A stretch of 64,000 nt of DNA from Oreohelix idahoensis (Eukaryota; Mollusca; Gastropoda; Stylommatophora; Oreohelicidae), in assembly GCA_024509875.1 (NCBI GenBank), contig JAMPIV010003434.1:141501-205500 (forward strand), in the 5' to 3' direction. Positions 1 to 12,420 of this stretch are shown here, one piece after another (position 1 is the stretch's first letter; the number at the start of each line of letters is the position of its first letter). The translations under genes were made by a program, and so were the position numbers. The notes beneath the pieces are model-generated. The model ran no database searches. It was not told the DNA's origin and saw nothing but the letters and a program-made list of their open reading frames with translations.

Positions 1-1273
1 TCTCTGTTTTTTTTTTTCTGCTGTGTTTTTAGCTCCTAAGTATTGTTCCATGCCTTTTTCTTCTCTCTCATTTTCTCTTTAACTTCCTCTGCCCACAAAG
101 GTGTCCTCTTTCCGTTCTTCCCAATTCGGACTTCACAACATGCTTCTGCTGCAGCTGTCTTTATGATGTCCTTGAATTTAAGCCAGAGGGTTTCCAGGTC
201 ATCAGGTTGTTCTTCTGTGTTTCTCACTGCTGTAGCAATAAGCCTCTGATATCTGGTCTTAACATCTGACTCTCTCAGCGTGTAGGTCTTAACGCTCATG
301 TCGCCTGTTCGTTTACTTAGCTTCTTGCGTGATAGTAGGCAATTCCTAGGTTAAGCAACTCTTTCAGTTGTTCTTTTAATAGTTAGAAGGTAGTGATCAC
401 TTCCATTCTCTGGCCCTCTTCAGACTCTAGCCTCCCGGACATACTTGAATGAGCTCTTCCTAACTATGGCATAGTCGATCACTGATTTCTCATTCTTTGT
501 TGGTTCACATCTAGTGAATGCATGTATGCACTTATGGGGGAGCTTTGTCTTTGTAATGATCAGGTTTTGATCAGTGCAGAATCTTAGGAATCGCTGTCCA
601 TTGTCATTAAGTGTTTTGTCTCCATACCTTTCTGTAACTCCACCACATCTAGCAAAGTCATTTCCAACTCTGGTATTGAAGTCTCCGAGCAGGATAATTT
701 CATCCAGCAGTCGTCCACCGTCATTTGAAGCAGCTCGAAGAATGCCTCCTTGACCTCTGCTCGCTCATCTACATGTGGCCTATACACAATGACAAAGTTG
801 ACCATGGTTTCTCCTTCTTTTAGCATTAGCACCATAATGTGCTCCGAGACAAAGTTCCATCTCTTGATGCTATCCTTTTGGATTTTTAGACACAATACAA
901 CCCACGCCCCCTTTAGCTCTTTCAGATGTGGGTACACCACTGTAGAGCAGCGTGTTGCTATCGAGATCCATAACTTGTTGGTCCCTTTTTTTTGGTTTCT
1001 GTTTAAGCACAGGATTTCTAGTTTTGCTTTCCTCATCTTGTCCACCAGCTCCTCTTCTTTCCCACTTATACTTCTTACATTCCATGTTCCATAAGTCGTC
1101 CGTTCCAGTTCGTCGCCTTTAGGATCAGTCCGGTTTTCTCTCTTGCATTTCGTATAATCAGGTGATTGGCCTGTTGTGCCTTTGCATGATGGAGGGGCTA
1201 CCTCCTTACCACCTCCATGCAGACCGCCCTCCTCCTTTTTCAACAGGGCTTGGAGCTGGCCTAGGCGGAGCAT
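1..1273 (-). pseudogene. Decayed APE-type LINE (endonuclease and linker)
   Basis: Reading the minus strand from 1273, a frame carries an apurinic-like endonuclease start (TWNVRSISGK, then a degraded CLNRNQKK where the catalytic Glu would lie). A second frame (299-36) carries the linker that normally precedes reverse transcriptase and ends TPLWAEEVKEKMREKKKAWN. Between them (about 300-583) the bases still translate in pieces into the C-terminal endonuclease part (for example VIDYAIV), so at least two frameshifts separate the parts. The element leaves the window at base 1, so its RT is not seen. The family is the RTE/'craniofacial development protein 2-like' type by motif; the exact clade is uncertain. 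It is not expected to make protein. Confidence 0.75.
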
Positions 1274-1522
1274 GTAAACTTTATATTAAGTAATATTGTT
1301 GAATTTAGCCTGTCAAATGCTCAACCACTCACTTATTACTGAACCCCCCGCTGCCCAAATTTCCCTTATCGCTTCCTTGCACCCTTCCAACGTACGGTGC
1401 CGCCCACTTTAGGAACCACTAATATAGAAGCTTCAACCGTGTGTTACCTGGGCCTGAAAGGGGAGCAAAGAATAGTAACACTGTTCCCTGCCATGCATGT
1501 CGTAGAAAGCGACTAAGGAGGG

Positions 1523-4500
1523 TTGGGCATGGGGCTGGTTACCCCATCCTGTAAAAAATTTAAACCACAAAAAACTTCAACAAACATGGACAAGTCAATT
1601 AAGGAAAATAAAACGCAGCCATCCAAGACAGGGGAAGGTCCTCTCGCAGGGAGGCGTCTGATGCAACACAGAGAAAGCCGAAAGGAGTCTGTGTTACTGA
1701 CTAACCTTCTTTCTTCTAGGAGAACTTCCAGATTTGGCACCTGGAATGTTCGGACATTAAACGAACAAGGAAAAGTGGCACAAGTAGCAGCAGAAGTGAG
1801 GGAATATAAAATCGAGGTTCTGGGAATGTGTGAAACAAAGTGGAAGAGAGTAGACAAGAAGAAACTCATCACAGGTGAATTGGTGCTGTCCTCAGGACAT
1901 GAAGACAAAAGTTCACACCACAGTGAAAGGGTAGCTCTTATGTTATCTAAAGAAGCAAAGAAAGCACTCATTGAATGGGAAGCTGTTGGACCCAGAATAA
2001 TAACAGCTACTTTTAAAACAGCTAAAAAGAAAATAAATGTAAATGTCATCCAATGTTATGCACCAACTAATGACAAAGAAGAGTCTGTGAAAGAAGCATT
2101 TTATACTAGACTACAGGAAATTATGGAAAAAGTAAAAAGAAGAGACATCACAATTTTGATGGGTGACATGAATGCAAAGATAGGTACAGTCAACACCGGC
2201 TTTGAAGAAGTCATGGGAAAACATGGGCTAGGAATAATGAATGAAAATGGGGAACTATTCTCAAGCTTCTGTACTTCAAATCAACTGGCTATGGGAGGAA
2301 GCATGTTTCCACATAAGAGAATACACAAGGCAACATGGATATCACCAGACCATAGAACAGAAAATCAGATTGATCATATATGCATAAACAAAAAGTTTAG
2401 ATCATCATTGCAGGATGTAAAGGTATTTAGAGAAGCAGATGTGGCATCAGATCACGACCTTCTGATAGCCAAAATAAAAATGAAACTCAAGAGATATGCA
2501 ACAATGCAAAATTATAGGCAACAATTTAATGTAGGACATCTAAGAAATCAAGAAACAAGAGACAAATTTGCGGTCACAATATCCAACAAATTCCAAGTGC
2601 TCCAACAGCTGGAAGATGCAGAGAATACAGAAGACTATTGGCAGCAAATCAAAACTGAATGGAATGAGACATGTGAAGAAATACTGGGGAAAAGGGAAAG
2701 ACAACAAAAAGCATGGATTACAACAGAAACCATTAATCAGATAAAAGACAGAAAAAACAAGAAAGCACATTTAAACACAAGCAAAACCAGAAGTTCCAAA
2801 GCCAAGGCTCAAGAAGTGTACACGGAAGCAAACAAAGAAGTAAAAAGAATTATCAAAAGAGACAAGAGGAAGTATATTGAGGAGTTGGCAAGAGAGGCAG
2901 AAGATGCTGCAGCCAAAAGAAATATGAGAGAACTGTATAGCAGCACAAAGAAGCTAACAGGAAAATACAAGCAAACAAGTTGCCTCATAAAAGACAAGAA
3001 TGGAAAACTGCTCAGCAATATACAAAAGCAAATGAAGAGGTGGACAGAGTATTTTGAGGACTATCTCAATAGACCAGCTCCCCAAAACCCCCCGGACATC
3101 CAGCCAGCAGAAGAAGAGCTACAAATTAACGGTGAAAGACCAACGAAGGAAGAAATAAAGAAAGGCATAAAGCTTCTAAGAGATGGAAAAGCGTCTGGAC
3201 CTGATGGCATTCCAACAGAGGCCATCAAGGCAGATATCGACACGGCTACAGAGATGTTATATAAATTACTTGGTAAAGTCTGGGAAAAGGAAGAGATACC
3301 AGCAGAAGGGAAGGAAGGATATCTGGTTAAGTTGCCTAAGAAGGGAAATTTACAAGAGTGCACAAATTATAGAGGAATAATGTTACTATCAGTGCCAGGA
3401 AAAGTATTAAACAGGATTATCCTTGAGAGATTAAAAGAGTCCTTAGATAAGAAACTGAGAGATGAACAAGCAGGTTTTCGACAAAACAGATCATGTACAG
3501 ACCAGATAGCCACTTTGAGAATAATAGTTGAACAAAGTCTGGAATGGAATTCACCACTATACATCGGATTTGTGGACTACGAAAAGGCATTTGAAAGTGT
3601 AGACAGAGAATCACTCTGGAAATTGATGAGGCATTATGGAGTTCCTCTGAAAATAATTAATTTAATAAAGAAAACATATGAAGACATGACATGCAGAGTT
3701 CTTCACGAAGGACAGCTTACAGAACCGTTTGGGATAAGAACAGGAGTGCGGCAGGGATGCCTCTTGTCTCCATTTCTTTTCTTACTAGCATTAGACTGGG
3801 TTATGAGATCATCGACAACAAACAACAGAAATGGAATCCAGTGGACTCTGACTAAGCAGTTGGATGATCTGGATTTTGATGATGACTTGGCTATTCTTTC
3901 CAATAACCGTTATCAGATGCAGGACAAATTGAAAACACTCGATGAGAGGTCACAGCAATTGGGTCTGAAAATACACAAAGAAAAGACACAATTAATGAGA
4001 ATAAATGCAGGTAATGATAACAGGGTTGAACTTGAAGAAACACCAATACAAGATGTAGAATCGTACACATATCTTGGCAGCAATGTAGACAAAGTTGGAG
4101 GGACAGACAGTAATATCAAAATAAGAATACAAAAAGCAAGAGGAGCTTTCATTGCATTGGGAAATATATGAAGATCAAGAGAAATCGGATCCAACACGAA
4201 AATAAGAATCTTCAACTCAAATGTGAAGTCAGTCCTATTGTATGGCTCGGAGACATGGAGAACAACAAAGACAACAACCAAAAAGCTACAGACTTTCATA
4301 AATGGGTGCTTGCGTAGAATAGAGGGATTGAAATGGTATGACAAGGTTACCAACGTGGAAATGAGGACAAGAACTAGACAAGTGCCAGTGGAACAAGAGA
4401 TGAGAAGAAGACGATGGCGATGGATAGGACACACACTGAGGACACCTGTTGATAGCATTATAAGGCAGTCCTTGTTCTGGAACCCCCAGGGCAAGAGAGG

Positions 4501-4570
4501 CAGAGGTAGACCAAGAAGCACATGGAGAAGAGAGTTGGAAATTTATGAGGAGAACGTGGAAAGAACTTGA
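1523..4570 (+). pseudogene. LINE endonuclease-reverse transcriptase, one nonsense codon
   Basis: A single frame of 1,015 codons interrupted only by TGA at 4169-4171. Endonuclease covers about residues 71-315 (FGTWNVRTLN, then GDMNAKIG near 214, then SDHDLL near 309). RT covers about 520-830 (SGPDGIPTEA near 555, FVDYEKAFESVD near 682, GVRQGCLLSP near 741). After the stop the same frame continues with the usual LINE C-terminus (LLYGSETWR, then WRWIGHTLR, then GKRGRGRPR). The stop sits where relatives, including the copy at 45.9 kb (NNIWKSS), have Trp, so TGG to TGA is the simplest cause. The RT catalytic box reads FDDD instead of the usual F/Y-A-D-D; both catalytic Asp remain. The initiator is uncertain; the first ATG in frame was taken. 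Confidence 0.85.
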
Positions 4571-4658
4571 GATGATGGCACGTGACAGGATGACTTAGCA
4601 TGTGTTTATTGAAGGCCTATGCTCCTTGGGAGCGGAGGGAAATGAATGAATGATGAGT

Positions 4659-5152
4659 GAATCTAATGAAGTGTTTTCCTTACAAATTATTTTTAGCAAG
4701 GCATCCGATAATGATATCTTTAGCGAGGAATTTGATGAAGTGTTTTACTTAAAATTTATTTTTAGCAAAGAATCTGGTGAAATGTTTTCTTTAAAATTTA
4801 TTTTTAGCAAGGATCTAATGAAGTGTGTTTTTGTTAAAATTAATTTTTGGCAAGGGATCTGATGAAGAGTTTACCGTACAAGTTATTTTTAGCAATGAAT
4901 CTGATTAAGGATTTTCCTTACAAATTACGTTTAGCAAGGCATATGGTGAAGTGTTTTCCCCAAAGAATTATTTTAGCACTGAATTTATAAGTGTTTTCCT
5001 TACAAATAATCTTGACCAAAGTATCTGTTGAAGTATTTTCCTTAAAATTTAATTTAGCAAGGAATCTAAATAATTGTTTTCCTGACAAATAATTTTTAGC
5101 AAGGCATCTGGGGATATGTTTTTTTTTTTAAATTTATTTTAACAAGGAATCT
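4659..5152 (+). repeat. 42-bp degenerate minisatellite in LINE 3' UTR
   Basis: About eleven to twelve head-to-tail units of roughly 40-44 bp (the first is longer, near 70), each close to GAATCTGATGAAGTGTTTTC followed by CTTACAAATTATTTTTAGCAAG. Unit starts: 4659, 4728, 4770, 4811, 4855, 4897, 4939, 4981, 5021, 5062, 5104, 5147. It lies inside the TSD-bounded LINE, between two copies of that LINE's terminal block. Units are diverged from each other, so the array is older than, or evolves faster than, the intact TSD suggests. Confidence 0.85.
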
Positions 5153-5212
5153 AGTTTTTTGAAGGCCTATGCTCCTTTGGGAGTGGCGGGTTATGAATGA
5201 ATATAGAAGCTT

Positions 5213-5530
5213 GATGTTTCTTCAGCTGTGACACAATGTACCCAGGCCAAAGCATCCAATGTAAATCTTTTATAAGGAAACAGTAAAACCAAGCGTGCAA
5301 TAGTAACATTCTGTTTTTAGTTCTTACCGTCTTTTGTTTTGTTTTAGTTTTTCTTTGTTTGTTTTTTTGTTTGTTTTTATTGTTGTTAAAAATAACAACT
5401 ATATAAAACAGATCTGCAATTTTATTAACAAACCTTACGTAATTTTCCGTTGGAGTTTACTATCCCGGCTGGAAGTGATAGGAAGGGGCGCATGTCAAAC
5501 CACTCGCACAGGGCCCCGAATGTTCAAAGG
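5213..5530. other. AT-rich spacer, no gene seen
   Basis: Unique-looking sequence after the LINE target site, with T-rich runs near 5330-5380. No coding or repeat signal was found. Confidence 0.5.
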
Positions 5531-5675
5531 CAGGCCCTATGTAGCTACATACCGCAGGCCCTGTGTAGCTATATACTGCAGGCCCTATGTAGCAATATAC
5601 TGCAGGCCCTATGTAGCAATATACTGCAGGCCCTATGTAGCAATATACTGCAGGCCCTATGTAGCTACATACTGC
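5531..5675 (+). repeat. 24-bp minisatellite, six copies
   Basis: Six near-identical 24-bp units of the form AGGCCCTATGTAGCAATATA plus CTGC, each junction making a CTGCAG site. Because 24 is a multiple of 3, all frames stay open on both strands, which explains the repetitive short ORFs here. No evidence of translation. Confidence 0.9.
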
Positions 5676-6200
5676 AGCTGGCATTGTAATGAAATTATTA
5701 CATTATCACCTGGCTATGATTACAGTTGATCTAACGACGAGTACGCCTACCTGTCAAAAAACAATGGCAGTGGAAGAATTACAGCCAATATCTTAACATA
5801 TCAGCATCTGCTTCAGCACACTAGAAGATCCTACTTGGATCTCATTTTATTGATACTGAACGACGTTACTTCACATATTTGTAAAGTTTGAACAAATAAT
5901 TTTAATTATTCGCTTACTTCATTTTTTTCAATGGAAGCAATTACCTGACTTGCAGGTAAAGGGAAGTAATCAGCCCACAGAAAAGCATCAGTGAAAATAT
6001 GCAGTTGTGTACTCATGAACATTTTGCTAAGCTTTCTCCTATTATCATTTTAAAAATACAAAAGTATTTCCTTCCTATTAGTATGACTTTTGCCAAATTT
6101 AATTTTAAAAAGATATCACGCAAATTATTCTTACCTTTGTATGACTATGAGATATCTTGTATTAAAAATAAATTGCGTCACAATCATTAATTTCCTCACG
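5676..6200. other. AT-rich spacer, no gene seen
   Basis: No coding, RNA or repeat signal recognised. A short ORF at 5999-6190 has no recognisable motif and low-complexity composition. Confidence 0.45.
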
Positions 6201-6204
6201 CCCT

Positions 6205-7470
6205 CTGTCGCGGGTGTTGTCTACCCTGCTCTGCAGTAGTGGTCCAGCAATGACCAAACTTCGAGTAAAAGGTTGAGGGTTATCAAAGGTCATCAACCTT
6301 CGCTCATGATTACATTTGGCAGACATTTAAATAGAAGAATGAAGCTTCTATTTCAGGGAGCCTGACAGGAAACTATAGAAAGGCAAGTATAACAACTGAT
6401 ATCATCTAAGCTGTTATACACGTATTATTCTCCGCTCCTTCTGTGATGAAAGCTATTAACTCGTATTTTAGCCCCCAGCTGATGGTGATTCAGCAAAATT
6501 TTATTTTAATAGCTTTGTATGGATATGTATTTTTTTTAAATGAGTCATGCGTGGGCAGCTAAACAATTCACTCAATAGTGATTAATTTTAACTCTAATTT
6601 GTATTTATATAAAAACAGGTTTAACAATCAATTATTGGTTAACAAGGTGAAATAAATAAAGGTGTTCTATCAAAACAAAACAGTTTAAATGTTCTTCACT
6701 GGAAGATCTAGTTTTAGGTGGGTAAGAGAACAACATTTGTTCGATTGCTGCTAGTATTGTACTTAACAGCCGTGTGGGGTCAACTAGAGCCTGGTTCCGT
6801 TCACTGCTGGTCCCCAGAGGTTGTTTGGCTGTACCTTCTTTTCAGGAATTGAATCTTGTGGCAGCAGCATGTCCCTTGCACACGGCCGGGGTTAATGCTC
6901 AGGTTGCTTCGTCACGTGTACTAAAGACCCATCTGTTGTTGGTGTCTAGCGTTGATTTCTGGCAATTGCTACCAAAAACTGAAAGGAGACAAATGTCTCT
7001 TCTAAGTATCGGGTCTTCTGATATAAACATCAGGCGACCTCCACTTCCACCCACAATTTCATCTTCAGAATTTTGCCCCTATCCCTGAGTATTAAATCTG
7101 AGCCTACTGAGTCAGATAAAAGTCTTTTTGGACAGCAGAAGACGACAAATGAAACATTTTATTCATACATAAATATATAAAACTTACTAAAATGTTGGCA
7201 TAATAAATATATATATATATACCATGATATCATCATCCACTCTCTGCTCCCTTGGAGCCTGGTGCTACCTCTGCTGTTGGTTCCTTGTAAGGAAACACAC
7301 ATGAAGCAGTCACCAGCTCTTGCAATGGTGGTTTATGTGGCAAGTTATTTTAAGTGATGAGGTTGTCAGCCGCCATGGGCAACTGTACATCTACAAGCAA
7401 TTTATACATGTCAGATAGAAGTATAAAATGATAAAATTTACATGTTACAACTTACCCCAATAGATTTGGA
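6205..7470 (+). repeat. Diverged ~1.3-kb repeat, copy A
   Basis: This block aligns by eye, in the same orientation, with 10870-12420. Landmarks in order: CTGCAGTAGTGGTCCA (about 6230), TAGAAGAATGAAGCTTCTAT (about 6330), the TTGTACTTAACAGCC region (about 6755), and AAGCAGTCACCAGCTC near 7301. Copies are clearly diverged with many indels and share no common protein frame, so this is an old non-coding repeat family or a degenerate segmental duplication. Direct orientation with about 3.4 kb between copies also fits the LTRs of a decayed element, though no pol sequence lies between them. Confidence 0.6.
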
Positions 7471-7767
7471 TAAAGAATTATATCCTGACTTGATGCACTG
7501 AAAATGGCCGTAATATGTCAGGCAACTGTTTAATATGCCGTAGACCTTCAGGTGAGTTAGGAGTCTAACTGGGTATACTTGAAGTAGGATCAAAGAACTT
7601 GGGGCGCAAAGTAATGACTCTCGAAATATTGCTTTCTAAGGGTGAACCCCAAAACATCCCGTGTTTTTGATGGCATTGTTGTAAAACTGACTCATTACCA
7701 GTTATTATTATTTTGGCACAATAAATGTAAAACATTGCATTATTACCTTGTCTTATGTTGTCCCCAG

Positions 7768-8035
7768 GGACCCCAATATCTGGAAGTCAAGTGGAAACGT
7801 GATAAGAGACCTTCTTATACTGGTGAAGTTTCAATGGAAGACTACCCAAACAACAATGCCATCACCATAGCAACACCCACTCAGATTACTTCAGATACTT
7901 GCCTGAATTACCGCTACTCTGCTGTTTTGAAATTTGCGGTGTCACAAAATGATCAACATAGAATTTATCAATGTATTATCCAAGCGAATGGCGTTTATAT
8001 TTACGCCAAGTATGTTATTATTAGTTTAAATGAAT
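7768..8035 (+). CDS. Candidate internal exon, half of an Ig-like domain
   Basis: The stretch is open in one frame and bounded by a good acceptor (TTGTCTTATGTTGTCCCCAG ending at 7767) and a consensus donor (GTAAGT at 8036-8041). The peptide contains EVKWKRDK early and HRIYQCIIQANG late, matching the C-strand Trp and the F-strand Tyr-x-Cys of an immunoglobulin fold. The partner B-strand Cys is absent, so it would have to come from an upstream exon, meaning the Ig domain is split by an intron. The exon begins in phase 0 and ends in phase 1. No flanking exon could be identified. If real, it would encode part of an extracellular or cell-surface protein; it could also be an exon relic. Confidence 0.45.
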
Positions 8036-8221
8036 GTAAGTGTCATGGTTAACATCTTTCTTTGAGCTGTATGTCGAATTTTTAGAAAAGTGGTGGTGTG
8101 CTATTTCTTATGCAGCTTCTTTGACCTGACCTTTCATCAGAAATGTTATTTTTATTTCTATTTTGGGCAGTAGACAAGGTCCGCCATGTTGCCAAACTGA
8201 CTGTTCATATTTACATTACAG

Positions 8222-8692
8222 CTAACCTTAACCTAACACCAACCCTGTTTCGAGCTTTGTCAAACAGTTAGCATTAACCTAACACCAACCCTGTTTTGAG
8301 CCCAACCCTGTTTTGAGCTTTGTCAAACAGCTAACCTTAACCTAACACCAACCCTGTTTCGAGCTTTGTCAAACAGTTAGCATTAACCTAACACCAACCC
8401 TGTTTTGAGCCCAACCCTGTTTTGAGCTTTGTCAAACAGCTAACCTTAACCTAACACCAACCCTGTTTCGAGCTTTGTCAAACAGTTAGCATTAACCTAA
8501 CACCAACCCTGTTTTGAGCCCAACCCTGTTTTGAGCTTTGTCAAACAGCTAACCTTAACCTAACACCAACCCTATTTCGAGCTTTGTCAAACAGTTAGCA
8601 TTAACCTAACACCAACCCTGTTTTGAGCCCAACCCTGTTTTGAGCTTTGTCAAACAGCTAACCTTAACCTGACACCAACCCTGTTTCGAGCT
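8222..8692 (+). repeat. 109-bp satellite with internal sub-repeats
   Basis: Unit starts CTAACCTTAACC occur at 8222, 8331, 8440, 8549 and 8658, an exact 109-bp period over about 4.3 copies with very few substitutions. Each unit contains three related sub-units of 46, 36 and 27 bp sharing ACCAACCCTGTTTYGAGCTT. This is a higher-order repeat. The CCTTAACCTAACACC portion only loosely resembles telomeric CCCTAA. Confidence 0.92.
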
Positions 8693-9545
8693 TCATCATA
8701 ATTAATAACACCCGACAAACTCCGATGCCAATTTAAAAATACCCCCACCCCCCCCCCCATGTAAAAAATTCCAACTTGAAGCAGACTGCTCCATTTTTTA
8801 TCAGCATGATGGCATCCAGTCTTCTGTCCTCTACAAGGGCCTATATTTGTATATTACTTACATCATTTTTTTCTAAATAACAAATGTCGCTTTATTTTTG
8901 TCTGTTAGTAGTTAAGTATTATCCTTAATTTCTTAATCACAAGTTTTTTTGTTTTTTTTTTAAATGTCTTTCTCATCACTACTTAATTCTTTGCTTTTGT
9001 CTCAGATGCTGCTTTTCTATTTAGTTAGCGTTTTCTTTCCCTATTTTGTTTTTATGAATAACCACTGTTATTTAAGATTGCTTGGAGCTTTATATATTTG
9101 TCGCTTTTCTAATATTTGACGCTCAAAATGTCTTAAAGTTTCACACATCGTAGAGAGCTAAAATTTTACTTTTAACCCCCTTTCTTGTTCTTTTTAATCG
9201 TTGAAGTTGTGACCAGCTTTGACACAGCAGATTTTATTTAATAACTAAAGCTAAAACAACGTAAAATAAGGTTGAAATAATTCCATTAAACCAAGGGGCA
9301 TAAAATAATGAAATGCGAATATAGTGTTTCATATCTGAAGTGGGATGCTGTTGGGTGTTGCTACATGGTGGGTAATTATCTTGGCTGGTCTATTTTCAAT
9401 CGAGATTCTTGCACCAAGTGGCATCCCCAACTAAAGACACATTAAGATGCATCGCGCAGAGTAGGATGAAGCGATACACCTAGTTACAAACAATCGACCT
9501 GTGGCGCTTATGCCTATCAGATGTGTTTTTTAAATATGTGGCTTG
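8693..9545. other. AT-rich spacer, no gene seen
   Basis: Contains a short poly-C tract near 8740-8758 and T-rich runs near 8945. No coding or RNA signal recognised. Confidence 0.45.
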
Positions 9546-9549
9546 TCCA

Positions 9550-9905
9550 CTAGGATATTCTTCTTCCTCGTTCGCCTTCAGACTTCCACATTTATGACTC
9601 TAATAAAGGCAGTAGTCAACTCAAGGTTCCCGACATCTCCAAACAGTTTTTCGTTGACAGAAGTGGGTTGTTGCCATATGCTACTCCGTTCATTACTGTA
9701 GGTTGGGCAATACTGCAGGAGGTGTTCGACCGTCATCGGGCTGGTACCGCAGGTGCAGAGATCTGTTGCACCAATCTTGTATTTGTGGTATAGATGGTAT
9801 CTCAATCTGTTGTGTCCAGTCCGTAGCCGAAAAATGATGACCTGTTTTTTCCTGGATAGTTGATGATATGCATCATTTTTCAAATGGCCCGGGTGCTGTA
9901 TCCTA
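9550..9905 (-). pseudogene. 3' fragment of RNase H-type LINE
   Basis: The minus-strand frame (9883-9578) reads FRLRTGHNRLRYHLYHKY, then CTCGTSPMTVEHLLQYCP, the zinc-knuckle-like tail that follows RNase H in I-superfamily LINEs. It is homologous to the end of the much longer LINE at 39.2-43.9 kb in this window. The minus-strand 3' end GGCGAACGAGGAAGAAGAA resembles the (GAA)n tail of that LINE. Only the last ~350 bp are present, typical of a dead-on-arrival copy. It has no domain of its own. Confidence 0.8.
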
Positions 9906-9935
9906 GTCTGCGTTGAGGCTTTTGAGCCTATAGAT

Positions 9936-10142
9936 CAGAGGTTTTCAAACTTTTTTGGTCCGCGGCTCCCTTGACCTGTGCATAAATCACCGCGGCTCCT
10001 CTCTATACTACGAAGATCTATATTTATTGATGGACCTTGGCTCATAATATCGAGCCCAACACTTTTCACAAGCCAACGCGACGCCCTTAGCCGAGGGCCG
10101 CGACGTCCCTGGGAGCCGCGACGCACAGTTTGAAAACCTCTG
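9936..10142. mobile_element. Short hAT-like MITE
   Basis: Ends are inverted repeats of about 32 bp: CAGAGGTTTTCAAAC at 9936 with CGCGGCTCCC further in, and the reverse complement at 10110-10142. The CAGNGGTT start is typical of hAT terminal repeats. Flanking octamers CTATAGAT (9928-9935) and CTAGTGTT (10143-10150) match at 5 of 8 positions, compatible with a decayed 8-bp TSD. At 207 bp it encodes nothing and would need a transposase in trans. Confidence 0.8.
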
Positions 10143-10320
10143 CTAGTGTTTCTAATTTAACGTGGTTTCACCCACTCTTCAGTGTAGTGTAAAGCTCGCC
10201 GTTGCCATTGTTTGAATCATTGATAAGAAGTATTGTAAAGACTTGAGTGTCCAGAAAGAAATAAACAGTAATTGATGCTACACTTATAAATATGGCGTGA
10301 TAAGCCAAACGAAATATAGT

Positions 10321-10615
10321 TGTTTGTTTTTTTTTCTTTTTTTTTTTTTTTTTTCTTATCCAGCGGCACTTGGGCTTTCAGTCCTTCGGCCCAATGACAT
10401 GTCATTGCGAGGCTGGGGAACCTGAGGACTTTCTTTCCAACCCGGTCAGGAGCTTCGCTCCTTCCCATCCACAGAGGGTTTATCACAGGAGCCGTTCAGG
10501 CTATTCAGTCAAATTTCCGGCCGTAAACATTTCTTCAAACGCCGACGCCCGGGTTTGAACCATGAACACCTGGTCGCCAGTACAACGCCGAAGCCATTAC
10601 ACCAGCGCGGCTCCC
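10321..10615 (-). mobile_element. tRNA-derived SINE with 13-bp TSD
   Basis: The perfect 13-mer AACGAAATATAGT flanks the element at 10308-10320 and 10616-10628. On the minus strand it starts GGGAGCCGCGCTGGTGTAAT, with an A-box-like TGGTGTAATGG and a B-box-like GGTTCAAACCC, continues into a ~200-bp body and ends in an A-rich tail (the T-run at 10326-10357 on plus). This is a complete RNA polymerase III-type SINE mobilised by a LINE in trans. The perfect TSD indicates moderate youth. Confidence 0.9.
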
Positions 10616-10628
10616 AACGAAATATAGT

Positions 10629-10869
10629 ATAAAACTCAAGGTTTAAAAATTGAGTCTAGCCTTGCTAGAATGTTTTACACAGACATAAATAATGTTGAAT
10701 AATGTTTTGACGCGATGGCAGAAAAAGTTATGGACATTATGAAGCCTAAGAAGCGCAGTTAATGCATAATGATTTGTGATGCAATCTACAAACTTTATCA
10801 GAGTCTAAGAATTCAAATAATAGAATGAAGTGACATTGTTTTGCTATGAAGAATTGTGTTCGTAATTGT
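10629..10869. other. Spacer, no gene seen
   Basis: Short unique stretch between the SINE and repeat copy B. Nothing recognised. Confidence 0.4.

Positions 10870-12420
<1,551 letters not shown>

Larger units (their letters stand above)
1434..5199 (+). mobile_element. Near-complete RTE-like LINE with 13-bp TSD
   Basis: The 13-mer AATATAGAAGCTT occurs at 1421-1433 and again at 5200-5212, exactly bracketing the element. The 5' UTR is about 90 bp. One long frame (1523-4570) encodes endonuclease and reverse transcriptase with a single stop, followed by a 3' UTR with a tandem array (4659-5152) and a terminal ATGAATGA simple tail. The segment beginning GAAGGCCTATGCTCC occurs twice, at 4611 and 5161, so the terminal block of the 3' UTR is duplicated around the array. 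Length, single ORF and short tail fit RTE-type LINEs. The perfect TSD shows a fairly recent target-primed insertion. Confidence 0.88.

Noticed and set aside
5334..5729. 131-codon ORF with RPYVAIYC repeats, plus ORFs on both strands
   Set aside because: Produced by the 24-bp minisatellite, whose period is a multiple of three; no flanking coding signal.
8222..8692. Telomere-like repeat
   Set aside because: Units contain CTTAACCTAACACC but not a regular 6-bp CCCTAA or other telomere period; it is a 109-bp satellite.
8222..8692. CRISPR array
   Set aside because: Repeats are contiguous without unique spacers, and the context is a eukaryotic genome.
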